Assembly (NCBI GenBank): GCA_016178785.1
Contig: JACOSO010000058.1
Location: 1 to 64,000 of the forward strand
Length of the DNA stretch: 64,000 nucleotides
From: Bacteroidota bacterium
GTDB lineage: Bacteria; Bacteroidota; Bacteroidia; Cytophagales; Cyclobacteriaceae
Direction: 5' to 3'
Below the pieces are notes generated by a model. That model was not told where the DNA came from and did not search any database. It saw nothing but the letters and a program-made list of their open reading frames with translations. A program made the position numbers and the translations under genes. This document shows positions 1 to 8,439 of the stretch, in pieces. The stretch's first letter is position 1. Every line of letters starts with the position of its first letter.

Positions 1-51
1 AAAGACGACACCTGGGCCGTCTTTAAAACACACAAACAAACAACTATCTTT

Positions 52-747
52 TTACCTGCTGATTTTCACTATTCCAAAATTGACTCCCAAATTGAACGTG
101 ATTGCATTCATCACTTTGGTTTGAGAAAAAGAGCTGTTAGACGCTGACGAGCTAAGGGGAGCTCCGTAAGTAACTTCGGCAAACACGTGGATGAACTTCT
201 GAAAATCGTTTTCCAACTGGAGCTCAACACCTGCCCCTACATTCATTCTAGTAGAATTAACTTTGCCAAGAAGAGGTTGGCTGGTTGAACTTGATACGTT
301 TTGAGGATCATTTGATAAATAGTTTCCATAGAACTTTGATACCTGCTGGCTCATACCCAAAACCGCATAGGGCTCAAAGAGGTGAGCTTTTACTTTACTT
401 AATCTTAACAAGTAAATATGGCCAGAGATGCTTCCGCGGAGCACATCGATCTCGTAAGGCGTTGACGAACCTGAATAATACGAGCCAATGTTTGCTTTTA
501 GCTTACCGTACTTATTGGCTATCATTCCACCCACGTTGTAGCCCACAAGATTTACTTTCAGCCCGTTCAACTGAGAGATATTACTGCTGAGTGTCTGCTG
601 AGGCACACTCAGCGAGAGTCCGTACCCATAATAAGTATAGTTATGTGCTGATTGAGCTCTTACTATGCAAGATTTTGCTCCAACAAGGATGATCAAGAGG
701 ACAAACATTATGCCTCTGATCGATTTTCTTTTGATTGACTGGTTCAT
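52..747 (-). CDS. Putative outer-membrane beta-barrel protein
   Basis: About 231 residues from the ATG at 745-747; a longer frame extends to 819, but the internal start is preferred because it places a basic N-terminus and hydrophobic segment (MFVLLIILVGA) at the beginning, followed by an AQS-type signal peptidase site. The mature part is rich in alternating aromatic/hydrophobic strands with Gly and Asn turns, and it ends in a strand (FNLGVNFGIVKISR), as in small eight-stranded barrels. Length fits an OmpA-like/porin-type barrel of Bacteroidota. No specific family was recognised, and no substrate can be inferred. It stands alone, transcribed away from the next gene. Confidence 0.6.
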   Translation of the reverse strand: MNQSIKRKSIRGIMFVLLIILVGAKSCIVRAQSAHNYTYYGYGLSLSVPQQTLSSNISQLNGLKVNLVGYNVGGMIANKYGKLKANIGSYYSGSSTPYEIDVLRGSISGHIYLLRLSKVKAHLFEPYAVLGMSQQVSKFYGNYLSNDPQNVSSSTSQPLLGKVNSTRMNVGAGVELQLENDFQKFIHVFAEVTYGAPLSSSASNSSFSQTKVMNAITFNLGVNFGIVKISR

Positions 748-1154
748 GTTGTTTGTGTTTAGCTGTTGTGTTTTGATGATACAAATGTGCAGCAAATAGC
801 AAGACTGCGAATCGGGCAAAACCTGAATTTGAATAAATCAGGAAAGCCTGATAAAGGGGGCCCAAGCTGGCGGTGACGAACTAAAAACAGTTAATTTGCT
901 GTCCATTCAAGGTATTTTATTCCCCGAGATGTAAGGGATTTCCCTACAACTTCTTAGGAACCCCGGAAGTTTGAAACAGTTACTCTAAATGATGCGATAG
1001 CATTCGTAACTAATGCCTTTTCAATACCTACAACGATTATGCTTTATAAATGCTACTAACTAATGAATGGGCTTTCATCTGTAACTATTACTTTACTAAA
1101 TTTAATTCTCAGAAAAATTAACAATACCACAAACACCCGATAAACCAGATCAAC
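748..1154. other. 407-bp divergent intergenic region, no gene seen
   Basis: Lies between two divergently oriented genes and so should hold both promoters. I found no convincing TTTG/TAnnTTTG pair, no RNA gene and no ORF with protein-like composition. The part from about 1060 to 1150 is AT-rich and is the likely promoter zone of the gene starting at 1155. Confidence 0.4.
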
Positions 1155-1946
1155 ATGGACAATAGATGTTTCATTATTATGCCTCCGGGCGAGCCGAGTG
1201 GGTATTCGCAGGGGCACTTCAATAGAGTTTATGATTATGTTATTGTTCCCGCGTGCCGTGCAGCCGGGTATTGGCCAACACGATCAGACAGTGTGACCTA
1301 TGATAACCCCCTGGACGTTGTAAAGAATATTATTGACAGCGAGGTAGTTCTCTGCGATTTGAGTGCAAATAATTCAAATGCACTTTATGGACTTGCGGTT
1401 CGACACTCACTTGATCTTCCGGTGACGGTGGTAAAAGACGTGAAATCGGTGGTCATGTTTGATGCGAATGCCTTTGGCCTGTTGGAATACGATGAATCTT
1501 TGAGGATTGACACCGTTCAGAAAGAGGTTGAAATTTTGGGTGAAGCTTTAAAGAAGGCTGTTGAAACCAAAAAGGCGAGACACCAATTACTCGATCGCCT
1601 AAGCATCGGGCTTCCTCAATTTACATCGCAAAATGCAATGGTTGAGGACATAACCCCCAGCCCGGCACCAATCGAGCAATCTGCTCCGGAAGAAGAACCC
1701 AGACACAAAGAACCCCGCTTGCCAATCATTTCACCGCTTCCCGAATATGTTGGCAATGCATTCACCGAAGAACAAATTGGTAAACTAAAAGCGGGTGATT
1801 CTCTCTTCCACCTGAACCATGGCAAAGGAAAAGTGAACTTTGTTAAAAACTCAGGAAAAGAGAAGCTGGCAAGTATTCAGTTTGATTCAGGAACAAAGTT
1901 ATTGGTATTGGTCGCTTCCGATTTTTTTAGGAAGGTAAATAAATAA
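1155..1946 (+). CDS. Rossmann-like nucleoside-deoxyribosyltransferase/TIR-like protein with C-terminal Tudor-like domain
   Basis: 263 residues in three parts. Residues 1-145 begin with a strand of the FIIMPPG type and carry CDLSANNSNALYGLAVRHSL, which matches the 'xxDLSxxNPNVxYELGxRHAL' signature of proteins related to nucleoside 2-deoxyribosyltransferases and TIR-like domains; such domains are common in bacterial stress and immune effectors. Residues about 146-205 are a charged, Pro/Glu-rich linker. Residues 206-263 contain GDSLFHLNHGKGKV followed by a beta-rich stretch, similar to the small Tudor-like domain at the C-terminus of UvrD/PcrA helicases. Catalytic activity cannot be assigned from sequence alone. 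It is a single gene with no visible partner, so a role in defence is inference only. Confidence 0.6.
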   Translation: MDNRCFIIMPPGEPSGYSQGHFNRVYDYVIVPACRAAGYWPTRSDSVTYDNPLDVVKNIIDSEVVLCDLSANNSNALYGLAVRHSLDLPVTVVKDVKSVVMFDANAFGLLEYDESLRIDTVQKEVEILGEALKKAVETKKARHQLLDRLSIGLPQFTSQNAMVEDITPSPAPIEQSAPEEEPRHKEPRLPIISPLPEYVGNAFTEEQIGKLKAGDSLFHLNHGKGKVNFVKNSGKEKLASIQFDSGTKLLVLVASDFFRKVNK

Positions 1947-2047
1947 TCCATCCTCAATCTTAAGATAAAGAGGGCCAGCGAGACGCACTATTAATAAGGA
2001 GAAAACGCTCGCTACAAGCTTCCGCGAACGGGGTTGCCTTATTTATT

Positions 2048-2491
2048 CTATTCCAAAATGCGTCTGAGATAATTTACCTGTCCGAGGTGATAGTTTAAAT
2101 GAGCAAGCAGTTGCACTAATACATAGCTGTTAGAAGTTTTTGGTTTGTCGAAAAATATCGGGTACTCAGCCTCCATCTGGTCTGGAGTGAGGGCGTTCAA
2201 TGTTTTGTTGATCATCTGAATAAGTTCTTCCAACTGCGCAACGAGATCTTTTCTTGCCACGCCTTTTCTGATAAATTCCTGATCGCGGTCGCGAACATAT
2301 GTCGTATGAGCAAGTGTAGTTCCGATAAGATGATTCAAACCACCAATGATATGTAAAACAAGATTGCCGCATGAGTTCTTCACAGACCCGTGGGTTCTCC
2401 ACAGGTTTTCTTCATTTCTAAATAAGTTGACCTCTTCGACCAGCTTACGGATGTCTCTCTCATAAAAATTTGCCAATACATTATTCAGCAT
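2048..2491 (-). CDS. DinB-like (DUF1572-type) four-helix protein
   Basis: 147 residues. The pattern matches the DinB/YfiT superfamily: an N-terminal helix, HIIGGLNHLIG in the second helix region, and HLNYHLGQVNYLRR at the C-terminus, where the spaced His residues would form the metal site. Members of this fold include thiol transferases (bacillithiol, mycothiol) and many uncharacterised proteins; the DUF1572 subgroup has no settled reaction. It is transcribed alone, convergent with the gene ending at 1946. The start ATG is at 2489-2491; the short upstream gap contains a REP-like element. Confidence 0.75.
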   Translation of the reverse strand: MLNNVLANFYERDIRKLVEEVNLFRNEENLWRTHGSVKNSCGNLVLHIIGGLNHLIGTTLAHTTYVRDRDQEFIRKGVARKDLVAQLEELIQMINKTLNALTPDQMEAEYPIFFDKPKTSNSYVLVQLLAHLNYHLGQVNYLRRILE

Positions 2492-2542
2492 ATCAATGCT
2501 ATTTACTTGTGAAATTAGTTAATCTGAATTTTATAAAATTTC

Positions 2543-2614
2543 GGCATCGTTTCCTCTTGTCTCTAGGGCGATGCAACACATCATGCAACATCGTATCGTC
2601 TCCAGGGCTGAAAA
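2543..2614. repeat. REP-like palindromic element, copy A
   Basis: A sequence starting GGCATCGTTTC and containing GGGCGATGC and ATCGTATCGTCTCC. It shares order and wording with elements at 16711-16780 and 30139-30220 and is the most diverged copy. It can form hairpins of the ATCG...CGAT type. Confidence 0.6.
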
Positions 2615-2681
2615 CACGGCTGAAAAAGAACGATCGATGCAGTCGATTTGGGTTAGAATTTAAGTACAACTCTTCAGTCCG

Positions 2682-4454
2682 CTATTTCTTCGTTCCTATC
2701 TTTTGAGGAACGATCCATTGGTTCATCTTAGACTCGAAAATGGTGAGTGGCATAGCCCCATCTTTAAGCACCTGGTCATGAAATTCGCATGCGTCAAACT
2801 TTTTTCCCAAGGAGCTTTCAGCTTTCTTGCGCATCTCCAATATTTTTAATTCTCCAAGTTTATATGAGAGTGCCTGCCCCGGCATCGAGATATAGCGTTC
2901 AATTTCCTGAATTGCATTGGCCTCGGTGATCGGTTCGTTATCAAGACTGTACTGTATGGCTTGCTCGCGTGTCCAACCTTTCGAGTGAAGACCTGCATCT
3001 ACTACCAACCGCACGGCCCGGTGCATTTCTCCCTGCAGTTGCCCCATGCGTTGGTAGGGGTCGGTATATAAGCCCAGTTCTTTACCCAGCCGCTCCGAAT
3101 ACAAGCCCCAGCCTTCAGTGTAGGCACCATAACTTCCGATTTTCTGATTGCCTGGTAAGTTTGTGTTTTCTGCGGAAAGGGAACGCTCGAAGTGATGCCC
3201 TGGAATGGCTTCATGCAGGAAGAGATCTTCCATCCTCCAATACGAATATTTGGTCGCATCTAGCACAGGAAAATAAAATACACCCGCCCGCGAACCATCT
3301 GGTGTGCCCGTCATGTAATGAGCCGCGGTGGTAGCGGCCCTGTATTTTTCTACAGGCCTTATTTCGAATCGAGTCTTGGGAACGATGTTAAATTGCTTCG
3401 GCAAATTAGGTTTCATCTTTTCGTAAATCTGCTGAAAGGCGTTCACGACATCCGTTTCGGTTTTGAATGGAAAGAATTTCGGATCAGTCGACATGAACTC
3501 AAAGAACGTTTTCAAGTCGCCTTTAAATCCTATTTCATCTTTGATCGACTCCATTTCTTTACGGATGCGGGCCACCTCGCTTTTACCTAATTCAAAAACT
3601 TCATCAGGCGTGATATTGGTGGTAGTCCACGACCGCACTCTGAAATTATACATCTCTCTTCCGTTAGGCAGTGCAAGCAAACCTACGCTTTCGCGTGTGG
3701 CAGGCATATATTCTTTTTCAATGAAATCGAGTAAACGCTTGTAGGCAGGGTTGATCAAATTTACGATGGCTTGCTCATAAGCTTTTGTAAGGCGCGCCTT
3801 GTCATCAACTGAAAATGATGATGGAAAATTAGTGATGGGTTTGTAAAACATACTCTTCTGTGCAGAGTCGGTCATCACATTTCTGATTTGGGGAATGACT
3901 TTAACCATTACTACCCGCGGCTGCACGATACCGAGCTTCATTCCTTTCCTCATGTTGGCGATGGCAGTGTCTGTCCACGCAACAAAACCATTCATGCGTT
4001 TCAGGAAGTCGTCATAGTCTTTCACGGTTTTGAATGGATGTATGCCTGCGCCAGATCCCATTTGTGAAAATGAAATCCGGAAGTCGTTCATCTGCGACAC
4101 AGGAGTAAGGTAGGTATCATACTTCGATCCCTCGAGACGGTTTTGCAATTCGTATTCAAAAATCCGGTAACTCAACTGGTCTTTGTCAGAGAGTTTGGTG
4201 AATTCATAATGATGGAGCGAGTCTGTATATCGTTTGATCAATGACAGGGACTGCTTCCGATAATCTGCGCTGATCGGGTTTTCGATCTGGTCGTTGTAGC
4301 GGTCGTCTCCCTTAAAGGTGGCGGTGGTAGGATTAAGCTTGAGGTAATCTTCGTAGTAGAAGTCAAGCATTTTCTGAAGCCTACTTTGCTTGCCCTGCTG
4401 CGCATTGCAAATCGATGCAACAAAGAGAAATAAGAGGAGAGTAACTTTATTCAT
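2682..4454 (-). CDS. DUF885 family secreted peptidase-like protein
   Basis: 590 residues with a cleavable signal peptide (MNKVTLLLFLFVASICNAQ). The diagnostic zinc-site motif HEAIPGHH is at residues 414-421, followed about 25 residues later by YTEGWGLYSE, which supplies the downstream Glu; this is the DUF885 arrangement, distantly related to M32-type carboxypeptidases. Length is normal for the family (about 560-620). The export signal indicates a periplasmic or surface location. Substrate is unknown. It is a single gene, divergent from doxX-like 4614. The start is fixed by the signal peptide. Confidence 0.85.
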   Translation of the reverse strand: MNKVTLLLFLFVASICNAQQGKQSRLQKMLDFYYEDYLKLNPTTATFKGDDRYNDQIENPISADYRKQSLSLIKRYTDSLHHYEFTKLSDKDQLSYRIFEYELQNRLEGSKYDTYLTPVSQMNDFRISFSQMGSGAGIHPFKTVKDYDDFLKRMNGFVAWTDTAIANMRKGMKLGIVQPRVVMVKVIPQIRNVMTDSAQKSMFYKPITNFPSSFSVDDKARLTKAYEQAIVNLINPAYKRLLDFIEKEYMPATRESVGLLALPNGREMYNFRVRSWTTTNITPDEVFELGKSEVARIRKEMESIKDEIGFKGDLKTFFEFMSTDPKFFPFKTETDVVNAFQQIYEKMKPNLPKQFNIVPKTRFEIRPVEKYRAATTAAHYMTGTPDGSRAGVFYFPVLDATKYSYWRMEDLFLHEAIPGHHFERSLSAENTNLPGNQKIGSYGAYTEGWGLYSERLGKELGLYTDPYQRMGQLQGEMHRAVRLVVDAGLHSKGWTREQAIQYSLDNEPITEANAIQEIERYISMPGQALSYKLGELKILEMRKKAESSLGKKFDACEFHDQVLKDGAMPLTIFESKMNQWIVPQKIGTKK

Positions 4455-4613
4455 ATGGAATGAAATTTATTTCATCACCTCAATGTAAAATGTTTTGCCG
4501 AGATTCTACCGATGATTGTGGTGAGCGGCCAATCGACAAACGTCATTTTTGTTCTGCCAAGTGCTACTTGAAATACATAACTTACACGTTATAAAATCAA
4601 GGCTTAACCAAAT

Positions 4614-4979
4614 ATGAAATCTGATATCATACTTCGATACACTATAGTGGTGATTTTGCTGATGCATGGAGTTACTGCTCTTGCTAACGGGAGCATTCAT
4701 GACTTCGGGCAATTTCTGAATCAAAAGGGATTTGCACCTGGCGGTGTGCTTTTAGCCTGGGTGATCAAGCTCTCGCATGTGGTGTGTGCAGTTTTATTGG
4801 TGGTAAATAAATATGTGCGTGCGGCTTGCATCGTTACTATTTTCATTTTGGTGATGGGTATCATCTTCGTGCACGGTCAGCACGGTTGGTTCGTGGTAGG
4901 AGGTGGGACTAATGGTGTGGAGTTCAATTTGTTATTGATAGCCGGACTTACTCACTTCCTGATTTCGGGAAAGAATTAA
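4614..4979 (+). CDS. DoxX family membrane protein
   Basis: 121 residues with four predicted membrane segments and the DoxX-like ending GQHGWFVVGGGTNGVEFNLLL. DoxX proteins are small integral membrane proteins, some linked to quinone or thiosulfate oxidation, most without known role. A close paralogue is at 28359-28772 (minus) and a degraded copy of the C-terminal part lies at 6854-6925. Followed by a strong hairpin terminator at 5067-5110. Confidence 0.85.
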   Translation: MKSDIILRYTIVVILLMHGVTALANGSIHDFGQFLNQKGFAPGGVLLAWVIKLSHVVCAVLLVVNKYVRAACIVTIFILVMGIIFVHGQHGWFVVGGGTNGVEFNLLLIAGLTHFLISGKN

Positions 4980-5066
4980 ATCTTGGTTCCCCAAGCTGAC
5001 GCGCTTTTGTAAAGAGTGCCTTTCCTTAGTTAAGCGAGCTGGCTAATGTTGCCGTGAGATAACTTT

Positions 5067-5110
5067 AAAAAGCAAAGACCTTCGAATTAATCAGGAGGTC
5101 TTTGCTTTTT
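5067..5110. terminator. Bidirectional intrinsic terminator
   Basis: A perfect 14-bp stem, AAAAAGCAAAGACC (5067-5080) with its complement (5097-5110), around a 16-nt loop, with A-tract and T-tract at the two ends. It sits between the convergent genes ending at 4979 and 5135 and can stop both. Confidence 0.9.
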
Positions 5111-5134
5111 GTGATAGTGTGTTACAAATTCACC

Positions 5135-6793
5135 TTACTTGCAATTCTGTTCGAAAAAAGTCAGCGCCTTGACCTGTCCATCCAGTTCATTCATCTTGCC
5201 AAACTCATCTGCGAGAATTTTGGTTTTCAGGGGTTCACAGCTGGAGTAAAATTCTGCAGTCTTTTTGGACGCGTGGCCGGCAAGTCTTGCACCAACGGAT
5301 TTTATATCGCCAGATGCTTTTTTCATAATGCACATTTCACTTCCATTGTTTAAATCAATGATCCCACCCGTGGCCTCGGTGCCTTCATTTGAGCGAAGGT
5401 ATTTTAAGATTTTCGAATTGGTGCTTTCGTGTAATACCTGGAAAAACATGTTGTTGCCTTTATACTTTAGTCTTGCGAACTTCTCTCCGCTCTCGAGGGT
5501 AATCCCCTCGATTTCATTCAAATCAATAGACTGCTCTTTCGCTTCATTATTTTTTTCATAAACAAATCTTGTTTCATCTCTGGGCTCAAAACTCAAAGCT
5601 CCTGAAGCCTTTGCCCAAAGCGCGCCCTTGTATTGTTCGCCTGTGACAGTAGTCATAATTCCTGGATAAGATTTGAATCCGGCTGGAGGGTTTGGGGCTT
5701 TAAATGGGATGGGTTTTATCTCTGAAACGCTGAAACGCGTGGCAGAAGTAAATCCGTCCCTGGTGAGGTGTCTTGACCCATTAGGCGAATTTTTCAATTC
5801 TTCCCTGAGTAGGTTCACGGTACGTAATAAATTTTTTCCGTCTAATTTGTCATAGTCGTTATCAATAACTTGCTGCGCAGTGACAGCACATTCATCAAGC
5901 ATTTCCAACCACAGCTGGGTCTTTCCTAAATTAAGGAGATATGCGTATTTCAGTTTTCTGCCTTTCTTATCTTCTGTTGCCTGCTTATCGGCATTTTCAC
6001 GCAGGTATTGCATCGTTGGTGCGAGTTTCTCCCGTGTAGACTTGACATCATCGGAAGCCTTTTGATTGGCGAATATTTCCTTGGCTGCCGTTAGTTTTTC
6101 ATTGAATTCGGCAAACTCAGGACTCTTCTTCAAATCCACATGCCAGAAAATGTCAGATTCTTTGGTAATAGTGAAATCATATTTTTCCTTGAAACCATTT
6201 AATTCGTTAGTAAGCATCGTAAAATATTTTTCCTTAAAGCTCTCCAACCTTTTATCACTACTTCCTTTGAATTGCGCACTGGCGGCATCATACGTGGAAA
6301 ATTCTCCAGATCCTATAACAACAGGATTTTGGTCTCCGCCTATTTTGCTATTTACGATCACCTCTTTGGTTAAAGCTTTCGTTATTTTAATAGTGCTGGG
6401 TATGGCGTAAGAAGTGGCAGGTATGTAAATTTTTTTGGTCACGTTTTTACCGCCCTCATATACTGTTGATTCCTGGGTTCTGACTTCTTCAGAAATTTTT
6501 CTAAGATTTTCAATGGTCACTTCAATTAAGATATCAGCCATCCCGGCAGAGTATACAAAGCCATCCAATTTAAAAGCCGCTTCAATTTTGTCAGAACTTA
6601 GACCTATGCGATTCAGATTGTCCGTGTTGGCAAACATGGTAATCGAATAGGTTTTCAAGCTAGATAGATCTTTGCTTTTGGGAATACTAACGTAACTGTG
6701 AGTCCACGTTTCTTTGTCCAAATCAATTTTTTGCGAATAACCTTTCCCAAAGGAAAGGCCAACGATCGCGAGACAATAAATAATCTTTTTCAT
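5135..6793 (-). CDS. Exported protein of unknown function
   Basis: 552 residues from the ATG at 6791-6793, chosen over the frame start at 6847 because it opens directly with a signal peptide (MKKIIYCLAIVGLSFGKGYSQ). The middle (about residues 215-330) is helical and charged, with alternating Ala/Leu positions that suggest TPR-like helices (AYLLNLGKTQLWLEMLDECA). The C-terminal third has beta-rich segments and ends in helices with three Cys. No known family was recognised. It is probably periplasmic. Single gene; ends at the shared terminator. Confidence 0.65.
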   Translation of the reverse strand: MKKIIYCLAIVGLSFGKGYSQKIDLDKETWTHSYVSIPKSKDLSSLKTYSITMFANTDNLNRIGLSSDKIEAAFKLDGFVYSAGMADILIEVTIENLRKISEEVRTQESTVYEGGKNVTKKIYIPATSYAIPSTIKITKALTKEVIVNSKIGGDQNPVVIGSGEFSTYDAASAQFKGSSDKRLESFKEKYFTMLTNELNGFKEKYDFTITKESDIFWHVDLKKSPEFAEFNEKLTAAKEIFANQKASDDVKSTREKLAPTMQYLRENADKQATEDKKGRKLKYAYLLNLGKTQLWLEMLDECAVTAQQVIDNDYDKLDGKNLLRTVNLLREELKNSPNGSRHLTRDGFTSATRFSVSEIKPIPFKAPNPPAGFKSYPGIMTTVTGEQYKGALWAKASGALSFEPRDETRFVYEKNNEAKEQSIDLNEIEGITLESGEKFARLKYKGNNMFFQVLHESTNSKILKYLRSNEGTEATGGIIDLNNGSEMCIMKKASGDIKSVGARLAGHASKKTAEFYSSCEPLKTKILADEFGKMNELDGQVKALTFFEQNCK

Positions 6794-6853
6794 CGGTTGG
6801 TTATTGGTTTTTATAGGTTTAAAATAATACAATTTTAAAGTGAACACGACTAG

Positions 6854-6925
6854 CGCGGATGGTTTGTGGTGATGGCACCAGTGGTATTGAGTTCAACTGT
6901 TATTGATAGCTCACCTTTCTCATTT
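6854..6925 (+). pseudogene. Degraded DoxX C-terminal fragment
   Basis: About 70 bp that align with the end of the doxX gene at 4614-4979 (the GWFVVGGGTNGVEFNLLLIA region). The wording TGGTTTGTGGT, GGCAC(C/T)A, GGTATTGAGTTCAA and TTATTGATAGC is kept, but two frame changes are needed and no start exists. The rest of the 6794-7197 gap shows no gene. Confidence 0.55.
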
Positions 6926-7197
6926 AATGAGTGCGGCAAAAATACTTTGTAAAACAATTGAGCGACCGAAGAATAAAACGATTTTCTTACTTCAATTTTG
7001 ATACTCCTTTTTAAGTAGAGAATATTCGTTAGTTGCTCGTCATCAGGTATTTATAAAAAGAGAATTGTATTTGTGGTTCTTAGCGAGGTAAATTTTATGA
7101 AATGAAGATTTTCTTGAATTCCTGGTTCTTTTTTGGAAGTTGCGGCTTGCAAGATAAAAGAGTTACAAAGAGAGGGCCAGATAGTTCTTTCAGAAGA

Positions 7198-8433
7198 TCA
7201 CGATTTCTCTTTCGCGCTCGACTCATTCACAATCTTTATCGACATATATGCAAGTACAGCTATCACAGTTATGATTGCCCCCCAGATGAACTTCTTGCTT
7301 GTGAAGAACGTGGTTGACTTTGGAGTTTCACTGGCTGCAACCACAAGCTTATCAGCCCTGATAACTGGCGGATTGGTAGGAATACTATCACGGAAGTATC
7401 CGATATCATAGCTGGGGGCTGGCATGTTTGTGTCACCGATTTTGATTGAATAGATCTCGCCCTGTTCAAGATAAGCTTCAAGGTAGCGGTTGAGTTGGAG
7501 TGCTTGCACCGAACTGAACTTGAGAGGCGTGTTGTCTTCGTTTTTTACTTCGATGTTGACCTCCTTTGTTTTGATCGAGTTAATGCGATAAGATGCCTGG
7601 TGCGTTGATGTAAACTCGAGTGTCTGAATAAACTCTTTAGATTTTACAAGTTTGCCTTTCCTGTTTTTCGTCAGAGCGGGAATGTATAGATCGGCATACC
7701 TGTGATATAATGGTGCACCGGAAATTTCGAATTCGAGCTTGTCAATAATTTTTTCCGAGTCAAACTCTAATTTCAATTGCGTTGTCTTTTCTTTCAGGCT
7801 GTTTGTTTTAGTCAATTGCGATGGAGAGATGGGGGAGTAATTGCCCGTCACTTCTGACGTTTGATAAAATCCAGCCCGGATGATATTCAAAGGAGCGGTC
7901 AGCGAGTCGTTGATGTTTAAGGCAACGAATTCGTAATTACTCAAAGGAAAATCCACAACTCTGACTTCGTAAGTTTTATCTGGCGCTTGAACAGCGCTAA
8001 GAAAAAAATGCTCTTTCAAAGCATACCATTTCTTTTGATCGTCACTTCCCAGCAGCGTTGCCTCTTTAATTGTTTCGGCATTTTTTATAGCAAGTGAAAT
8101 ATTATTGATTGGCCTTTTCTCCCGGTTGCGAAAGATGATCCGGGTGCAGCACTGTGGTGTATTTGTTTTCTCGATAATCGGATATTCAATAAACGTGGTG
8201 GAGGAGAACACCGGCACTTCTTCTTCAGTCAGGTAAGGTACCTCGTGATTTTGCTTGTCATAGATTCTGATGTTTGTGAAGCCTCGATTAAGGTACGCAA
8301 CAAATTCAGGTGTGATAGTTACCCGGTAAAAGCCATTTTTGCTTACAGGAGGTAGAGAAGCTTCAGCAACAAACTTCTGAGCAAATGAAAAAGTGGCTAA
8401 GAAGAAAGTGATGGCAAAAAAAATCTTTTTCAT
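7198..8433 (-). CDS. DUF3999 family protein
   Basis: 411 residues: signal peptide (MKKIFFAITFFLATFSFAQ), a long beta-rich extracytoplasmic part, one C-terminal membrane segment (about residues 386-404, FIWGAIITVIAVLAYMSI) and a short basic tail. This is the layout of DUF3999, which is regularly encoded next to DUF2339, as here (6 bp gap). Function is unknown; the pairing suggests a joint role at the cell envelope. Start fixed by the signal peptide. Confidence 0.8.
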   Translation of the reverse strand: MKKIFFAITFFLATFSFAQKFVAEASLPPVSKNGFYRVTITPEFVAYLNRGFTNIRIYDKQNHEVPYLTEEEVPVFSSTTFIEYPIIEKTNTPQCCTRIIFRNREKRPINNISLAIKNAETIKEATLLGSDDQKKWYALKEHFFLSAVQAPDKTYEVRVVDFPLSNYEFVALNINDSLTAPLNIIRAGFYQTSEVTGNYSPISPSQLTKTNSLKEKTTQLKLEFDSEKIIDKLEFEISGAPLYHRYADLYIPALTKNRKGKLVKSKEFIQTLEFTSTHQASYRINSIKTKEVNIEVKNEDNTPLKFSSVQALQLNRYLEAYLEQGEIYSIKIGDTNMPAPSYDIGYFRDSIPTNPPVIRADKLVVAASETPKSTTFFTSKKFIWGAIITVIAVLAYMSIKIVNESSAKEKS

Positions 8434-8439
8434 ATAGGA

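Noticed and set aside
7102-7205. Short frames resembling a DUF5615 start (MKIFLNS) and core (IVLSEDHDF)
   Set aside because: The two parts are in different frames and too close together for a DUF5615 protein; the similarity rests on a few residues.
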